Shown piece by piece: positions 1 to 8,942 of a stretch of DNA of 64,000 nucleotides; position 1 is the first letter of the stretch, and the number at the start of each line of letters is the position of its first letter. This stretch comes from Commensalibacter papalotli (GTDB taxonomy: Bacteria; Pseudomonadota; Alphaproteobacteria; Acetobacterales; Acetobacteraceae), in assembly GCF_947179115.1 (NCBI RefSeq), contig NZ_CAMXCI010000001.1:1090331-1154330 (forward strand), in the 5' to 3' direction. Under the pieces are notes generated by a model, which worked only from the letters and a program-made list of their open reading frames with translations, searched no databases and had not been told where the DNA came from. A program made the position numbers and the translations under genes.

Positions 1-857
1 ATCCAATCATGTAACCGCGTTAGTAAAAAACGCATTGCTGCACCCATATTCAATATCGGAAAAAGCCGCTTTTCATCCGAAGTTAAAGGACGGATAGTCT
101 CATAACCTTTTATAACTGCTGCCGATAAATCTGTTAAACACTCACCATTATCTTTAAAGCACCAAGCATTAATCGCAATAGCAAGGTCGTAAGCCAAGAA
201 ATCAGTGCAAGCAAAATAAAAATCAATAAAACCACTTAGCTGATCAGGGGCAGTAAAAAAAACATTATCTGGAAATATATCTGCGTGGATTTGCCCAATC
301 GGTAAATTATCTTTATCCGTAGGCCATTGAGATAATATTTCCTGTAAAACAGGCTGTATCTCTTGCACCAATTCCTCTTGGTCATATCCAATTGATTTAT
401 TCAATAATTCCTGCCAAGAATCTGGGCCAACATTATTTTTCCGAAATTGGGTGAAACCTGCTCCTGCTTGATGTAGATGTGCAATCGCTTGCCCTAACAA
501 AAAACAATGTTTTTCAGTAATTTGTGGTGCCTCTTTGCCTTCTAAAAAAGTTACGATTGCAGCTGGTCGTCTGGCCAGAATTGTCAGTGCGACACCACGC
601 TTATCTACAACAGGCAAAGGGCATGAAACACCACATTGTACCAAGTGTTTCATATATTCTAAATACCAAGGAAGCTCATCTTCTTTGATACGTTTTTCAT
701 ATAGAGTTAAAATATATTTACCCGTTGTTGTTTCCAACAAAAAATTACTGTTCTCAACACCTTGGGCTATGCCCTTGAGCGTTACAAGATCACCTATCTC
801 GTAATTTTGTAAACATTGCGAGACTTCCTGTTCCGAGACTTGTGTATAAACGGCCAT
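1..857 (-). CDS. thrB: Homoserine kinase, ThrB of the APH-fold type (3' end cut by window edge)
   Basis: Reading the minus strand from the ATG at 855-857 gives 285 open codons that run off the left edge. The product would phosphorylate homoserine with ATP on the threonine pathway. What is seen: an N-terminal kinase lobe containing GVENSNFLLET, the catalytic loop GQIHADIFPDNVFF, and the magnesium-binding stretch FIDFYFACTDFLAYDLAI followed by NAWCF. These are typical of the aminoglycoside-phosphotransferase-like ThrB of alphaproteobacteria, not the GHMP-kinase ThrB of enterics. Family members have about 320 residues, so only some 30-40 C-terminal residues are missing. It starts 22 bp after the ispH stop on the same strand, so the two are probably cotranscribed, an arrangement common in alphaproteobacteria. 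Confidence 0.88.
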   Translation of the reverse strand, partial: MAVYTQVSEQEVSQCLQNYEIGDLVTLKGIAQGVENSNFLLETTTGKYILTLYEKRIKEDELPWYLEYMKHLVQCGVSCPLPVVDKRGVALTILARRPAAIVTFLEGKEAPQITEKHCFLLGQAIAHLHQAGAGFTQFRKNNVGPDSWQELLNKSIGYDQEELVQEIQPVLQEILSQWPTDKDNLPIGQIHADIFPDNVFFTAPDQLSGFIDFYFACTDFLAYDLAIAINAWCFKDNGECLTDLSAAVIKGYETIRPLTSDEKRLFPILNMGAAMRFLLTRLHDW

Positions 858-879
858 GAATAAGCCCTATAATTCCTAA

Positions 880-1863
880 TTATCCTAGAGGTGCTGGCAA
901 ACTAAACGTAACATGTTCTTCTTTAACGATACGTTCTTCAATATCAAGGCTAAATCTTTCAGACAAGGCTTCAATAATTTCTTGAACCAATGTCTCTGGT
1001 GCAGAAGCACCAGCAGTAATCCCCAATACACTAACACCTTCCAAGGCATTCCACTCTAAATTTTCTAGTTTAGGAATTAAAAGAGCTCTAGGTGCACCAG
1101 AGCGTTCTGCAACTTCGCGTAAACGCTGAGAATTAGAAGAGTTAGGAGACCCAATCACCAATACTAGATCACATTCAGGCGCTATTCTTTTTACAGCTTC
1201 TTGACGATTCGTGGTTGCATAACAAATATCTTCGCGTTTAGGGCCCTCAATCTGAGGAAAACGCTGACGAAGAATGGCTACAATCTCCGCGGTATCATCA
1301 ACAGAAAGTGTGGTCTGCGTAATAAAAGCCAAACGATCTGGATTTTCAGGCTGCACGGTTCTGGCTTCATCTGCATCTTTAATCAATGTTACCGCACCAG
1401 AGGGTAGCTGCCCCATGGTTCCAACCACTTCAGGGTGACCTGCATGCCCAATCATTAAAATATGACGAGAGTTTGCACCACCATCCGCAAAGTGACGTTC
1501 TGCTTCTCTATGAACTTTGGAAACCAAAGGACATGTAGCATCAAGATAAAGTAAGTTGCGACGTACTGCCTCAAGTGGTACCGTTTTTGGAACGCCATGT
1601 GCAGAAAATACAACATGTGCATCTTGAGGAACCTCATCCAATTCCTCTACAAAGATCGCACCTTTTTTTTCTAAATTCTCAACAACGGTTCGATTATGAA
1701 CAATTTCATGACGAACATAAACAGGAGCGCCATACCTGCGCAGGGCTTCTTCAACCACACGAATAGCACGGTCTACACCAGCGCAAAAGCCACGTGGTCC
1801 AGCCAACAAGACTTTTAACGCACGAGACTCTTTCATAAAAGATTCTGAATTTTGACTAGGCAT
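880..1863 (-). CDS. ispH: 4-hydroxy-3-methylbut-2-enyl diphosphate reductase (IspH/LytB)
   Basis: This is the last enzyme of the MEP isoprenoid pathway: it reduces HMBPP to IPP and DMAPP with an iron-sulfur cluster. From the chosen start the protein has 327 residues, a normal size. The three cluster cysteines are visible: C27 in GPRGFCAGVDRAI, C111 in DATCPLV and C214 in EDICYATTNRQ. Other hallmarks are HEIVHNRTVVENL, FSAHGVP, GHPEVVGTMGQ, TQTTLSVDDT and GSPNSSNSQRLREVA. The frame is open for another 51 codons upstream (to 2016), but that stretch is AT-rich, unlike the family, and lies over the promoter region; GGGAA stands 5 bases before the ATG at 1863. It is divergent from the lipoprotein at 2052, with a 188-bp shared intergenic region. 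Confidence 0.96.
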   Translation of the reverse strand: MPSQNSESFMKESRALKVLLAGPRGFCAGVDRAIRVVEEALRRYGAPVYVRHEIVHNRTVVENLEKKGAIFVEELDEVPQDAHVVFSAHGVPKTVPLEAVRRNLLYLDATCPLVSKVHREAERHFADGGANSRHILMIGHAGHPEVVGTMGQLPSGAVTLIKDADEARTVQPENPDRLAFITQTTLSVDDTAEIVAILRQRFPQIEGPKREDICYATTNRQEAVKRIAPECDLVLVIGSPNSSNSQRLREVAERSGAPRALLIPKLENLEWNALEGVSVLGITAGASAPETLVQEIIEALSERFSLDIEERIVKEEHVTFSLPAPLG

Positions 1864-2051
1864 AACATTCCCAAATAAATGATAAAATCTATATACTGTA
1901 TATTTATAATATATATTTATAGTTTGGTCGGTAAGCAAGAGACCATTTCGTAATAGAATTTTTAAATATAGAATATATTCCACATTTGTATAATTTGCTT
2001 TATGGTATGAACCCAAAGTGATGTTAAATAAATTATTATGGCAGAAAAAAT

Positions 2052-2669
2052 ATGATTCCTTCGAAGTTTCTTCATCAATCGACTTTAAAATCTATATTAT
2101 TCCCCTTAGGAGCCAGCTTTTTCCTTTGGGGTTGTGCAGCTAAAGATAGCTATGACTTTCCTCCTGCATGCCCCAAAGTAACCGTTTTATCCTCTGCCTC
2201 GGATTATTATACTTTTTCTAACAATAAAGATGATTTAGCTCATTTAGTAACCAAAGCTAATATTTTAGGAATCGATGGAAATTGTATTGATGATCCTGAC
2301 AATGGAAGCAACAAAGAAAAGAAAAGAAAACACAAAGCTTACACTGACAAAATTGATACAACGATGAGCATTGTTATTCAGGTTGCTCGGGGGCCAGCTG
2401 CACAAGAACGTCGTTATCAAATACCCTATTTTATCACAACAATTAAAAATGGTAACATTGTAGACAAAAAACACTTTGTTGCTGTTGCGCAATTCCCTGA
2501 TAATATTGATCAAATTACGCTAAAATCAGATAAGATATTACTTAAGATACCCGCAACACCAGATAGACAACCTGATGGATATGAACTTTTTATAGGCTTT
2601 CAACTTTCCCCAGAGCAACTCGCTTATAACCGAGATCACTTTAGACCTGTGCAATATAAAACTTATTAA
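2052..2669 (+). CDS. Conserved hypothetical lipoprotein, 205 residues
   Basis: The N terminus (MIPSKFLHQSTLKSILFPLGASFFLWGCAAK) is a clear lipoprotein signal: a weakly positive start, a hydrophobic core and the lipobox LWGC, so the mature protein should begin at the cysteine. The mature part holds PACPKVTVL, a segment GIDGNCIDD, and ARGPAAQERRYQIPYFITTIKNG, a layout I associate with an uncharacterised lipoprotein family of alphaproteobacteria. There is no enzymatic motif. A Lys-rich insert (residues about 88-95) sits in the middle. The gene stands alone between the divergent ispH and the membrane protein that starts 47 bp downstream on the same strand. Function unknown. Confidence 0.75.
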   Translation: MIPSKFLHQSTLKSILFPLGASFFLWGCAAKDSYDFPPACPKVTVLSSASDYYTFSNNKDDLAHLVTKANILGIDGNCIDDPDNGSNKEKKRKHKAYTDKIDTTMSIVIQVARGPAAQERRYQIPYFITTIKNGNIVDKKHFVAVAQFPDNIDQITLKSDKILLKIPATPDRQPDGYELFIGFQLSPEQLAYNRDHFRPVQYKTY

Positions 2670-2716
2670 AGCTCAACAAAAACAAAAATAATCTCTTTAA
2701 AAATCAAAGCAAAATT

Positions 2717-4189
2717 ATGATAAACAAAGCCAAAAATATATTGGGTAAAAGCTTAATATATAAAAACTATCAAATTTATTTAATATATACAGCATTTATA
2801 TTTATCTTTTATGCCCCTATTTTATTACAAAAATATGTTTTTTTTGATGACTATGCTACTATGGGTAACTCTATTACCCAAACGAATGATTTTTTTGAAT
2901 GGGATATTTACTCTGGCCGCTTTATCTATGCATTTTTAAGAGTTTTTGTACAGCCATACTTATCGTCCATAGCAAGCTTTACTTGGTTAAGATTTTTCTC
3001 CGTAATATGGACACTCTTCTTTTGTATTTTTTTGCATATATTTCTTATCAAAAGAACCCAAATAACTTCTAAGTTTTTTATTTTTTTTACACCTTTATTT
3101 CTTGCGATTTTGCCATCTTTTATAGTTTTGAATGCTTGGGCCACCTGTTTTCCATATACTTTTGCCTTGGTATTAACAGGGATTGCTTATACAACTACTT
3201 TCAATACTGACCAAACAACGTCATGGTATAAAATTTCGATAGGGCTAATTTTATTAATTGGCTCTTTTTTAATATATCAGCCTGTCGGAATGGCATTTAT
3301 ATTCTTTGTGTTTTTATCCAGCTGTCTTGATAACCGTAAAATAAACTATTCTAATATAATAATTAGTATAATTATGTTGGGAATGGCTATGGTGGCTAGC
3401 TTTGTCGCTGCAAAAATTATTCCTCAAATATTATATGGAAAAACATTATCTCGTACAGAAATTGCAAATAGTTTTATTAATAAATTATACTGGTTTTTTA
3501 ATGAGGTCCTAAAAAACACAATAAGCAATTACCATTTAACTTCTAATATGCCTTACATTATATTGAGCAGTTTAATTTTCCTTATAGGATTATTTTTTAT
3601 TACAAAACAGCAAAATGGAAAAATTAAACTCCTTATAAGCAGCGCTTCAATTTTTATAGTTGTATTTCCTAATTTAATAATTAAAGAAAATTGGGCTGCA
3701 TCTCGCGTCTGCATTGGTATAGCCCTCATTATTACTACAATATTATTCTATGGACTAATTAATATAATCGAAAAAACACGCTTATATAAATTTGGAAATA
3801 TTCTTATTATTAGCATATTAATAATTTTTTCTCTTCACACACAAAACTATATGTATAAAGGTTTTATTTTATCAGAACAATTACAGTATCAAGCGATAAC
3901 CCAAGAAATATCAAGCCAAATTCCTAAAAATTATGCAGGATTAGTAAGGTTTGATACCTCTACACTTTATCAAAACAACTTTTCTACAATACGTAGGTAT
4001 GATGAATTTGGGCATTATGAATTAATTGAAGAGTGGAGTTTAAGAGGTATGGCTGCATCAATTAAAAAAGAAAAAAAATTAAACTACCAAATAGAATGGA
4101 ATATGGTTTTAAGTAAAAATAACCCATGTGTAGGTCAATGTATCATAATCAATACATCTAACATTACACAAAATGCGTCACCTTATTAA
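2717..4189 (+). CDS. Polytopic membrane protein, GtrII-like glucosyltransferase (GT-C type)
   Basis: 490 residues with about ten or eleven hydrophobic helices and a hydrophilic C-terminal domain of roughly 100 residues. After the first helix comes YVFFDDYATM, an acidic pair in the first outer loop as in GT-C glycosyltransferases, and then WDIYSGRFIYAFL. This arrangement resembles the GtrII family, which moves glucose from a polyprenyl-phosphate carrier onto O-antigen or other surface glycans. The family assignment is by pattern only. The gene is visibly richer in A and T than its neighbours, with many ATA and TTA codons, which suggests acquisition or weak codon selection. No gtrA or gtrB homologue is adjacent. 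The start lacks a clear ribosome site. It ends in front of a strong hairpin shared with aarC. Confidence 0.6.
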   Translation: MINKAKNILGKSLIYKNYQIYLIYTAFIFIFYAPILLQKYVFFDDYATMGNSITQTNDFFEWDIYSGRFIYAFLRVFVQPYLSSIASFTWLRFFSVIWTLFFCIFLHIFLIKRTQITSKFFIFFTPLFLAILPSFIVLNAWATCFPYTFALVLTGIAYTTTFNTDQTTSWYKISIGLILLIGSFLIYQPVGMAFIFFVFLSSCLDNRKINYSNIIISIIMLGMAMVASFVAAKIIPQILYGKTLSRTEIANSFINKLYWFFNEVLKNTISNYHLTSNMPYIILSSLIFLIGLFFITKQQNGKIKLLISSASIFIVVFPNLIIKENWAASRVCIGIALIITTILFYGLINIIEKTRLYKFGNILIISILIIFSLHTQNYMYKGFILSEQLQYQAITQEISSQIPKNYAGLVRFDTSTLYQNNFSTIRRYDEFGHYELIEEWSLRGMAASIKKEKKLNYQIEWNMVLSKNNPCVGQCIIINTSNITQNASPY

Positions 4190-4203
4190 ATTGAATATCG
4201 TCA

Positions 4204-4231
4204 TTTAGGCTCATTAAAAAATGAGCCTAAA
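4204..4231. terminator. Bidirectional hairpin terminator between convergent genes
   Basis: A perfect 12-bp inverted repeat (TTTAGGCTCATT, loop AAAA, AATGAGCCTAAA) lies in the 46-bp gap between the stops of the GtrII-like gene and aarC. A T-rich run follows on both strands, so it can serve both transcripts. Confidence 0.8.
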
Positions 4232-4235
4232 TATT

Positions 4236-5747
4236 TTATGGCAACATACTTCCAGTATCAACAAATCTTTCGTGCCATGAAAGCGCTTCTTTTAAATGAT
4301 GAGGCGTATACATTGAGCCATTATCTAGACCTTTATTATAATATTCTCTCAATAAAGGTCTAAAATTGGGATGAGCACATTTTTCAATTAATAACTCAGC
4401 ACGTTGTTTAGGCGAAAGACCTCGTAGATCAGCCAACCCATGTTCAGTAACAACCGCATGAACATCCATCGAAGCATGGTCTACTCTGGATACCATTGGA
4501 ACAATTGCAGAAATTGCACCGTTTTTAGCCAAAGAGGGTGTCATAAAGATTGTAAGTTTTGAGTTGCGCGCAAAATCACCAGATCCTCCAATTCCATTCA
4601 TCATACGAGTACCCATAATATGCGTTGAATTAACATTACCAAAAATATCGATCTCAATCGCAGCATTCATCGCGATACACCCAAGGCGGCGAATAATTTC
4701 CGGATGATTACTAATTTCTTGAGGTCTTAGTATAATTTTATCACGAAATTTATGAATATTATTATTAAAATATTGAACTTTATCTGGGCTTAGTGAAAAA
4801 GAAGTTGCAGAAGCAACACTCATTTTTCCACTTTCCAACATCGTTAACATTCCATCTTGAATGACTTCAGTATAAGCCATAAGATTTTCAAAATCTTCTT
4901 TACTCAACGCCTCCATCACTGCATTTGCAACATTTCCAACACCCGATTGTAACGGCAAAAACTCTTGAGGGATTCTTCCTTCTTTCATCTCATCTTTTAA
5001 AAATTCCATTAAATGCCCAGCGATCATCCGTGCATTATCATCAGGAGGACTAAAGGGGGTATTCCGATCATGCGAATTCGTCTCTACGATCGCTACCACT
5101 TTATCCAAATCTACCGTCATATAATCCACACCAATACGATCTGATGGATTACGAAGAGGGATGATTTCTTGAGGGTAAGTTGTCGTAACTTCCCATATAT
5201 CGTGCATACCTTCTAACTCAGCAGGCTGCCAAGAGTTAACCTCTAGAATAACTTTCTTTGCACTATTTAACCAAAGCTGATTATTTCCCACCGCAGAAGA
5301 TGCTATTAAAGTGCCGTCTGCACGAATAGAAGAGAGCTCTATAATTGCAACATCCATATCTCCTATGGCGCCACTGCGATAAAAAGAGGCAACTTGACCT
5401 AAATGCATATCAAAATACGTCGTATCTCCGTTATTAATACGCTCACGCATTTTAGGGTCAGTGTTAAATGATGATCGATAAGAAACACCATTAACTTCAG
5501 CTAGCACGCCATCCATCTGAGGGCCCGTCGAAGCGCCTGTTAACACTTTAATTTGAAACTCTTCACCTTCACTATGCGCTTGTTTTATACGATCTGCCAA
5601 AGCCCCAGGCACAGCCTTGGGATAACCAGAACCCGTAAAACCACTGACACCGACTAAGTCACCATGTTTAATCCATTTTGCAGCATCTTCTGCGCTGCAT
5701 ATTTTATGTTGTAAGCCCGAGTGATGGATACGTTTTTCCTGGCTCAT
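4236..5747 (-). CDS. aarC: Succinyl-CoA:acetate CoA-transferase (AarC)
   Basis: 503 residues, very close to the 505 of Acetobacter aceti AarC. The enzyme moves CoA from succinyl-CoA to acetate, replacing succinyl-CoA synthetase in the citric acid cycle of acetic acid bacteria and detoxifying acetate. What is seen: the N-terminal GVSGFTGSGYPKAVP, the GASTGPQ loop, the QSGVGNVANAV loop, and Glu294 in AYTEVIQDGM, the same number as the catalytic glutamate of AarC. The C-terminal part has GTRMMNGIGGSGDFARNS and the conserved VTEHGLADLRGLSPKQRA. Acetyl-CoA hydrolases of the ACH1 family are close relatives, but the citrate synthase and SixA-like genes nearby favour AarC. A ribosome site AGGGGG stands 4 bases before the ATG at 5747. 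Two AAAGGTTA repeats lie just upstream. Confidence 0.94.
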   Translation of the reverse strand: MSQEKRIHHSGLQHKICSAEDAAKWIKHGDLVGVSGFTGSGYPKAVPGALADRIKQAHSEGEEFQIKVLTGASTGPQMDGVLAEVNGVSYRSSFNTDPKMRERINNGDTTYFDMHLGQVASFYRSGAIGDMDVAIIELSSIRADGTLIASSAVGNNQLWLNSAKKVILEVNSWQPAELEGMHDIWEVTTTYPQEIIPLRNPSDRIGVDYMTVDLDKVVAIVETNSHDRNTPFSPPDDNARMIAGHLMEFLKDEMKEGRIPQEFLPLQSGVGNVANAVMEALSKEDFENLMAYTEVIQDGMLTMLESGKMSVASATSFSLSPDKVQYFNNNIHKFRDKIILRPQEISNHPEIIRRLGCIAMNAAIEIDIFGNVNSTHIMGTRMMNGIGGSGDFARNSKLTIFMTPSLAKNGAISAIVPMVSRVDHASMDVHAVVTEHGLADLRGLSPKQRAELLIEKCAHPNFRPLLREYYNKGLDNGSMYTPHHLKEALSWHERFVDTGSMLP

Positions 5748-5911
5748 AATACCCCCTATTTGTTTAATTAACCTTTATATAACCTTTTCCTTTTTAAAAA
5801 TGAGAGAAAAAATTAAAAAACACTACACAAAACAATGTGAACTCATGTGTTTGAATCATTTCTGGAAATATATGATGCAAATTTTAATGTTTATGTTTAA
5901 AATGTTTTGTT

Positions 5912-6607
5912 ATGTCTGATTTGTTTACTTCTTACCCTAAATCTTTACGTATAATTGGCGACGTGCATGGTGACTGGCACGCCTTTCGTCATGCCGTAAA
6001 CACACACCATTTTATTATACAATTGGGTGATTTGGTGGATTATGGTGCTGACAGCGCTAAAGTTATGGCGTTGATGTTAAAGGTTATTGAAGAGAAAAGA
6101 GGGTTATTTATAATCGGTAACCATGATAGAAAGTTAGGATTAGTTCTAAAAGGCCATAAACCACGCACAGACAATGCTCTCAATGAAACAATAGAACAAA
6201 TTGAAAATTATCCAGATAAAAATCTATCAGAAAAAATCATCTATGCGCTCGAACAGGCACCTGCATGGATTGTATTAAAAAAGTTGATTTTCGTACATGC
6301 AGGCTTTCATACAAGAATGTTGATAGAGAGCCCACCATCTAATCCCTTGGCACAGATTAATCCTCTTTTATCCAGAGCGTTATATGGAGAAACTAGTAAT
6401 AAAATGTATAAAAGCGGGTATCCTGTTCGAAAACTGAAATGGGTAAACCATATTCCCGAAGGATATACTTTATATTGTGGACATGATTGTCGTTCTACTG
6501 ATGGAAGACCTTGGGTTCGTAAAGGATATGCAGGTGGGACGGCTATTTTTATGGATACAGGTGCCAGCAAAGGTGGGCATTTATCTTGGGTTGATATTCC
6601 CCTATAA
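5912..6607 (+). CDS. Calcineurin-like metallophosphoesterase
   Basis: 231 residues with the metal-binding signature of the PPP-like phosphoesterase fold in the right order: GDVHGDW, GDLVDYG, GNHDRK, then VHAGFH and near the C terminus YCGHDCR. These residues would hold two metal ions in the active site. Bacterial relatives act on phosphoproteins (PrpA/PrpB), diadenosine tetraphosphate (ApaH) or other phosphoesters; the substrate cannot be told from the sequence. No signal peptide, so cytosolic. It is divergent from aarC across 164 bp and precedes the chorismate mutase gene by 53 bp, so it could be the first gene of the run leading to sixA and citrate synthase. Confidence 0.85.
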   Translation: MSDLFTSYPKSLRIIGDVHGDWHAFRHAVNTHHFIIQLGDLVDYGADSAKVMALMLKVIEEKRGLFIIGNHDRKLGLVLKGHKPRTDNALNETIEQIENYPDKNLSEKIIYALEQAPAWIVLKKLIFVHAGFHTRMLIESPPSNPLAQINPLLSRALYGETSNKMYKSGYPVRKLKWVNHIPEGYTLYCGHDCRSTDGRPWVRKGYAGGTAIFMDTGASKGGHLSWVDIPL

Positions 6608-6660
6608 ATATTGCTAGTGTAATTAAAGTGACTTTTTATTTTATATGATTGGATATTATA

Positions 6661-6969
6661 ATGGCCTCTTCTGAAGAAGCATTAGAGCAATTACAAAAGC
6701 TTCGCCTCAGTATTGATAATATTGACAATGCTTTGATTCATATCCTAGCTGAGCGTTTTCGATTAACACAAAGTGTTGGAGAGCTCAAAGCAACATATAA
6801 TTTACCAGCTGCTGATCCTCAAAGAGAAGCTAAACAAATAGCACGCCTGCGTGAAATGGCTCAATCTGCGCGTTTAAATCCTGATTTCGCTGAAAAATTT
6901 CTTAATTTTATCATCACAGAAGTCATACAACATCACAAAGCTATTGCTGAACAAAAAGACCAAAGATAA
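6661..6969 (+). CDS. Chorismate mutase (AroQ class, monofunctional)
   Basis: About 102 residues forming a single all-helical chorismate mutase domain, converting chorismate to prephenate for phenylalanine and tyrosine. What is seen: LRLSIDNIDNALIHILAERFRLTQSVGELKA, with the helix-1 arginine, the ER pair and the lysine expected of AroQ active sites, then DPQREAKQIARLREMA and a C-terminal helix NFIITEVIQHHKAIAEQ. The ATG at 6661 gives the standard length; a TTG four codons earlier (6649) is possible but has no better ribosome site. No prephenate dehydratase domain is attached. Its stop overlaps the start of the SixA-like gene by one base, so the two are translationally coupled. Confidence 0.88.
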   Translation: MASSEEALEQLQKLRLSIDNIDNALIHILAERFRLTQSVGELKATYNLPAADPQREAKQIARLREMAQSARLNPDFAEKFLNFIITEVIQHHKAIAEQKDQR

Positions 6970-7481
6970 TGTCAACCAATCCTTATTTAACTCTTTTTAT
7001 TCTTAGGCATGGTAAGGCAAGCGATCATGCAAATACAGATTTTGATCGCCCTTTAACAAAAAAAGGGCAACAACAGGCTGCTGAAAAAGGGCTGATTTTA
7101 AAACAAAAGTTACCCTTTATAAACACAATTTTTTGTAGCTCAGCACTTCGAACTCGTGAAACGTTACAATACTCTAATTTAGATCACGATCAATCACACA
7201 TCTTTATCCAAAAAGAACTATATCTTTGTAAACCTGAAGTTTTATTAGCACATATTAACCAAATTGATCATGGAAAATCTGCACTTTTAATTGGTCATAA
7301 TCCAGGACTACATCAGTTCGCTTATAATTTGTTACCATTATACTCTAAAACACGGACACCACAAGAGGATGCCTTATCAGCATCTTTTCCCAAATGTGCC
7401 CTTGCCGAATTTCAATTCTCTTGTTCTGATTGGTCTCAAATTAACTGGCACCAAGGCTCTTTGATTTCGTTTGATCGGTAA
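6969..7481 (+). CDS. SixA-like histidine phosphatase
   Basis: 170 residues of the histidine phosphatase (phosphoglycerate mutase-like) superfamily in its short SixA form. The RHG catalytic motif is in LFILRHGKASDHAN, followed by DFDRPLTKKGQQQA, CSSALRTRETL and the second histidine in LLIGHNPGLHQF. Known SixA proteins dephosphorylate phosphohistidines in phosphorelay or PTS proteins; the partner here is unknown. The gene overlaps chorismate mutase by one base and is followed 85 bp later by citrate synthase. As I recall, a SixA-like gene is part of the acetate-resistance locus of Acetobacter aceti, so this neighbourhood is probably ancestral. Confidence 0.85.
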   Translation: MSTNPYLTLFILRHGKASDHANTDFDRPLTKKGQQQAAEKGLILKQKLPFINTIFCSSALRTRETLQYSNLDHDQSHIFIQKELYLCKPEVLLAHINQIDHGKSALLIGHNPGLHQFAYNLLPLYSKTRTPQEDALSASFPKCALAEFQFSCSDWSQINWHQGSLISFDR

Positions 7482-7566
7482 AATTTACTCGCCTCGCATA
7501 GACGTTACAATTAATACCTTTATTTTTTGTTATATTATTTTAAACAAATATTTTAGGAGTACCTGT

Positions 7567-8877
7567 ATGACACAGACCACACCGTCTTTTACCCCTCCTC
7601 AAGATGAGGGCGCTGTCAAAATCTCTTACAAGGGTAAAAGTTCAACTTTTCCAGTTTTGACAGGGACCAGTGGCAATAATGTTATCGATATCCGCAACTT
7701 ACAAAAAGATTTAGATTTATTTACCTTTGACCCTGGTCTTGGCACGACAGCATCTTGTGAAAGTAAGATTACATTTATTGATGGTGATAAAGGTGTCCTA
7801 CTTTACCGAGGTTATCCCATAACACAACTTGCAGAGCATTCAAGCTTTCCAGAAGTTGCTTATTTATTACTTTATGGCAATTTACCCACACGACATGAAT
7901 ATAAAGTATTCGTCGATCGCCTAGAAGAAAAATCATTATTACATGAACAAATCCGCAATTTCTTTAACGGATTCCGTCGTGATGCTCATCCTATGTCTAT
8001 TCTTTGTGGAACAGTTGCGGGTTTGTCTGCGTTCTATCCCGAAGGCACTGATACTTCAAACGAAGAAAGCCGCGACATTGCCGCAGTACATTTAATTGCA
8101 AAAATCCCTACAATTGCGGCATGGGCTTATAAATATTCTCGTGGAGAACCTTTTGTATATCCAAGAGCGGATTATTCCTATTCTGAAAATTTTCTGAATA
8201 TGCTTTTTGCTCGCCCTGATACCCCATACCAAATTAACCCTATCTTTAGTAAGGCTATGGATCGTATTTTGATCTTACACGCAGATCATGAACAAAATGC
8301 CTCAACCTCTACTGTAAGATTAACAGGCTCTACTGGTGCACATCCATTTGCATGTATTGCTGCTGGAATTGCTGCTTTGTGGGGACCTGCTCATGGTGGG
8401 GCTAACGAAGCTGTTTTAAAAATGCTGCATACTATTGGTTCGAAAGAAAATATTCCTGATTATATTGCTCAAGTTAAAGATAAAAATAGTGACGTCAGAC
8501 TGATGGGATTCGGCCATCGGGTATATAAAAACTTTGATCCCAGAGCTAAGATCATGAAAAAAACTTGTGATGAAGTCTTAAATGAATTAGGCGAGCAAGA
8601 CCCATTGCTTGAATTAGCGATGGAGCTTGAAAAATACGCTTTACAAGATGATTATTTTGTTCAACGTAAACTTTATCCTAATGTCGATTTCTACTCTGGC
8701 ATTATTTTTAAAGCGATGGGCATTCCAGAAAGCATGTTCACAGCATTATTTGCTGTTGCTCGTACAGTAGGATGGGTCAGCCAATGGAAAGAAGCTTTTA
8801 ACGACCCTTTACGCAGAATATATCGCCCTCGCCAATTATATACTGGCCCAGGTGAACGCGATCTGTGGCCAAGATAA
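7567..8877 (+). CDS. gltA: Citrate synthase, AarA type
   Basis: 436 residues from the ATG at 7567, the same length as the acetate-resistance citrate synthase AarA of Acetobacter aceti. It condenses acetyl-CoA and oxaloacetate and, with AarC, drives acetate oxidation. Signatures of the hexameric type II enzyme are seen: RGYPITQLAE, CGTVAGLSAFYPEG, HADHEQNASTSTVRL, WGPAHGGANEAVLKML, MGFGHRVYKNFDPRA with the active-site histidine, and VDFYSGI near the end. AGGAG at 7555-7559 stands 7 bases before this ATG and fixes the start; the 32 open codons before it run through the AT-rich promoter region and are not part of the protein. A hairpin follows the stop. Confidence 0.97.
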   Translation: MTQTTPSFTPPQDEGAVKISYKGKSSTFPVLTGTSGNNVIDIRNLQKDLDLFTFDPGLGTTASCESKITFIDGDKGVLLYRGYPITQLAEHSSFPEVAYLLLYGNLPTRHEYKVFVDRLEEKSLLHEQIRNFFNGFRRDAHPMSILCGTVAGLSAFYPEGTDTSNEESRDIAAVHLIAKIPTIAAWAYKYSRGEPFVYPRADYSYSENFLNMLFARPDTPYQINPIFSKAMDRILILHADHEQNASTSTVRLTGSTGAHPFACIAAGIAALWGPAHGGANEAVLKMLHTIGSKENIPDYIAQVKDKNSDVRLMGFGHRVYKNFDPRAKIMKKTCDEVLNELGEQDPLLELAMELEKYALQDDYFVQRKLYPNVDFYSGIIFKAMGIPESMFTALFAVARTVGWVSQWKEAFNDPLRRIYRPRQLYTGPGERDLWPR

Positions 8878-8914
8878 TAATAATTAAATAAATTGTAAAA
8901 GATTATATACTAAT

Positions 8915-8942
8915 CAGGGAGTTTAATGATTTAAACTTCCTG
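8915..8942. terminator. Hairpin downstream of citrate synthase, shared with the converging small gene
   Basis: Arms CAGGGAGTTTAA and TTAAACTTCCTG pair over 12 positions with one G-T wobble around a TGAT loop. The stem covers the last codons of the minus-strand gene at 8923-9186 and lies about 40 bp after the citrate synthase stop. There is no long T run, so efficiency is uncertain. Confidence 0.5.

Noticed and set aside
1864..2016. 51-codon N-terminal extension of IspH
   Set aside because: AT-rich, not conserved in the family and covering the promoter region; a ribosome site stands before the ATG at 1863.
7471..7566. 32-codon extension of citrate synthase
   Set aside because: AGGAG lies directly before ATG 7567, and the extension would overlap the SixA-like gene; length from 7567 equals AarA.
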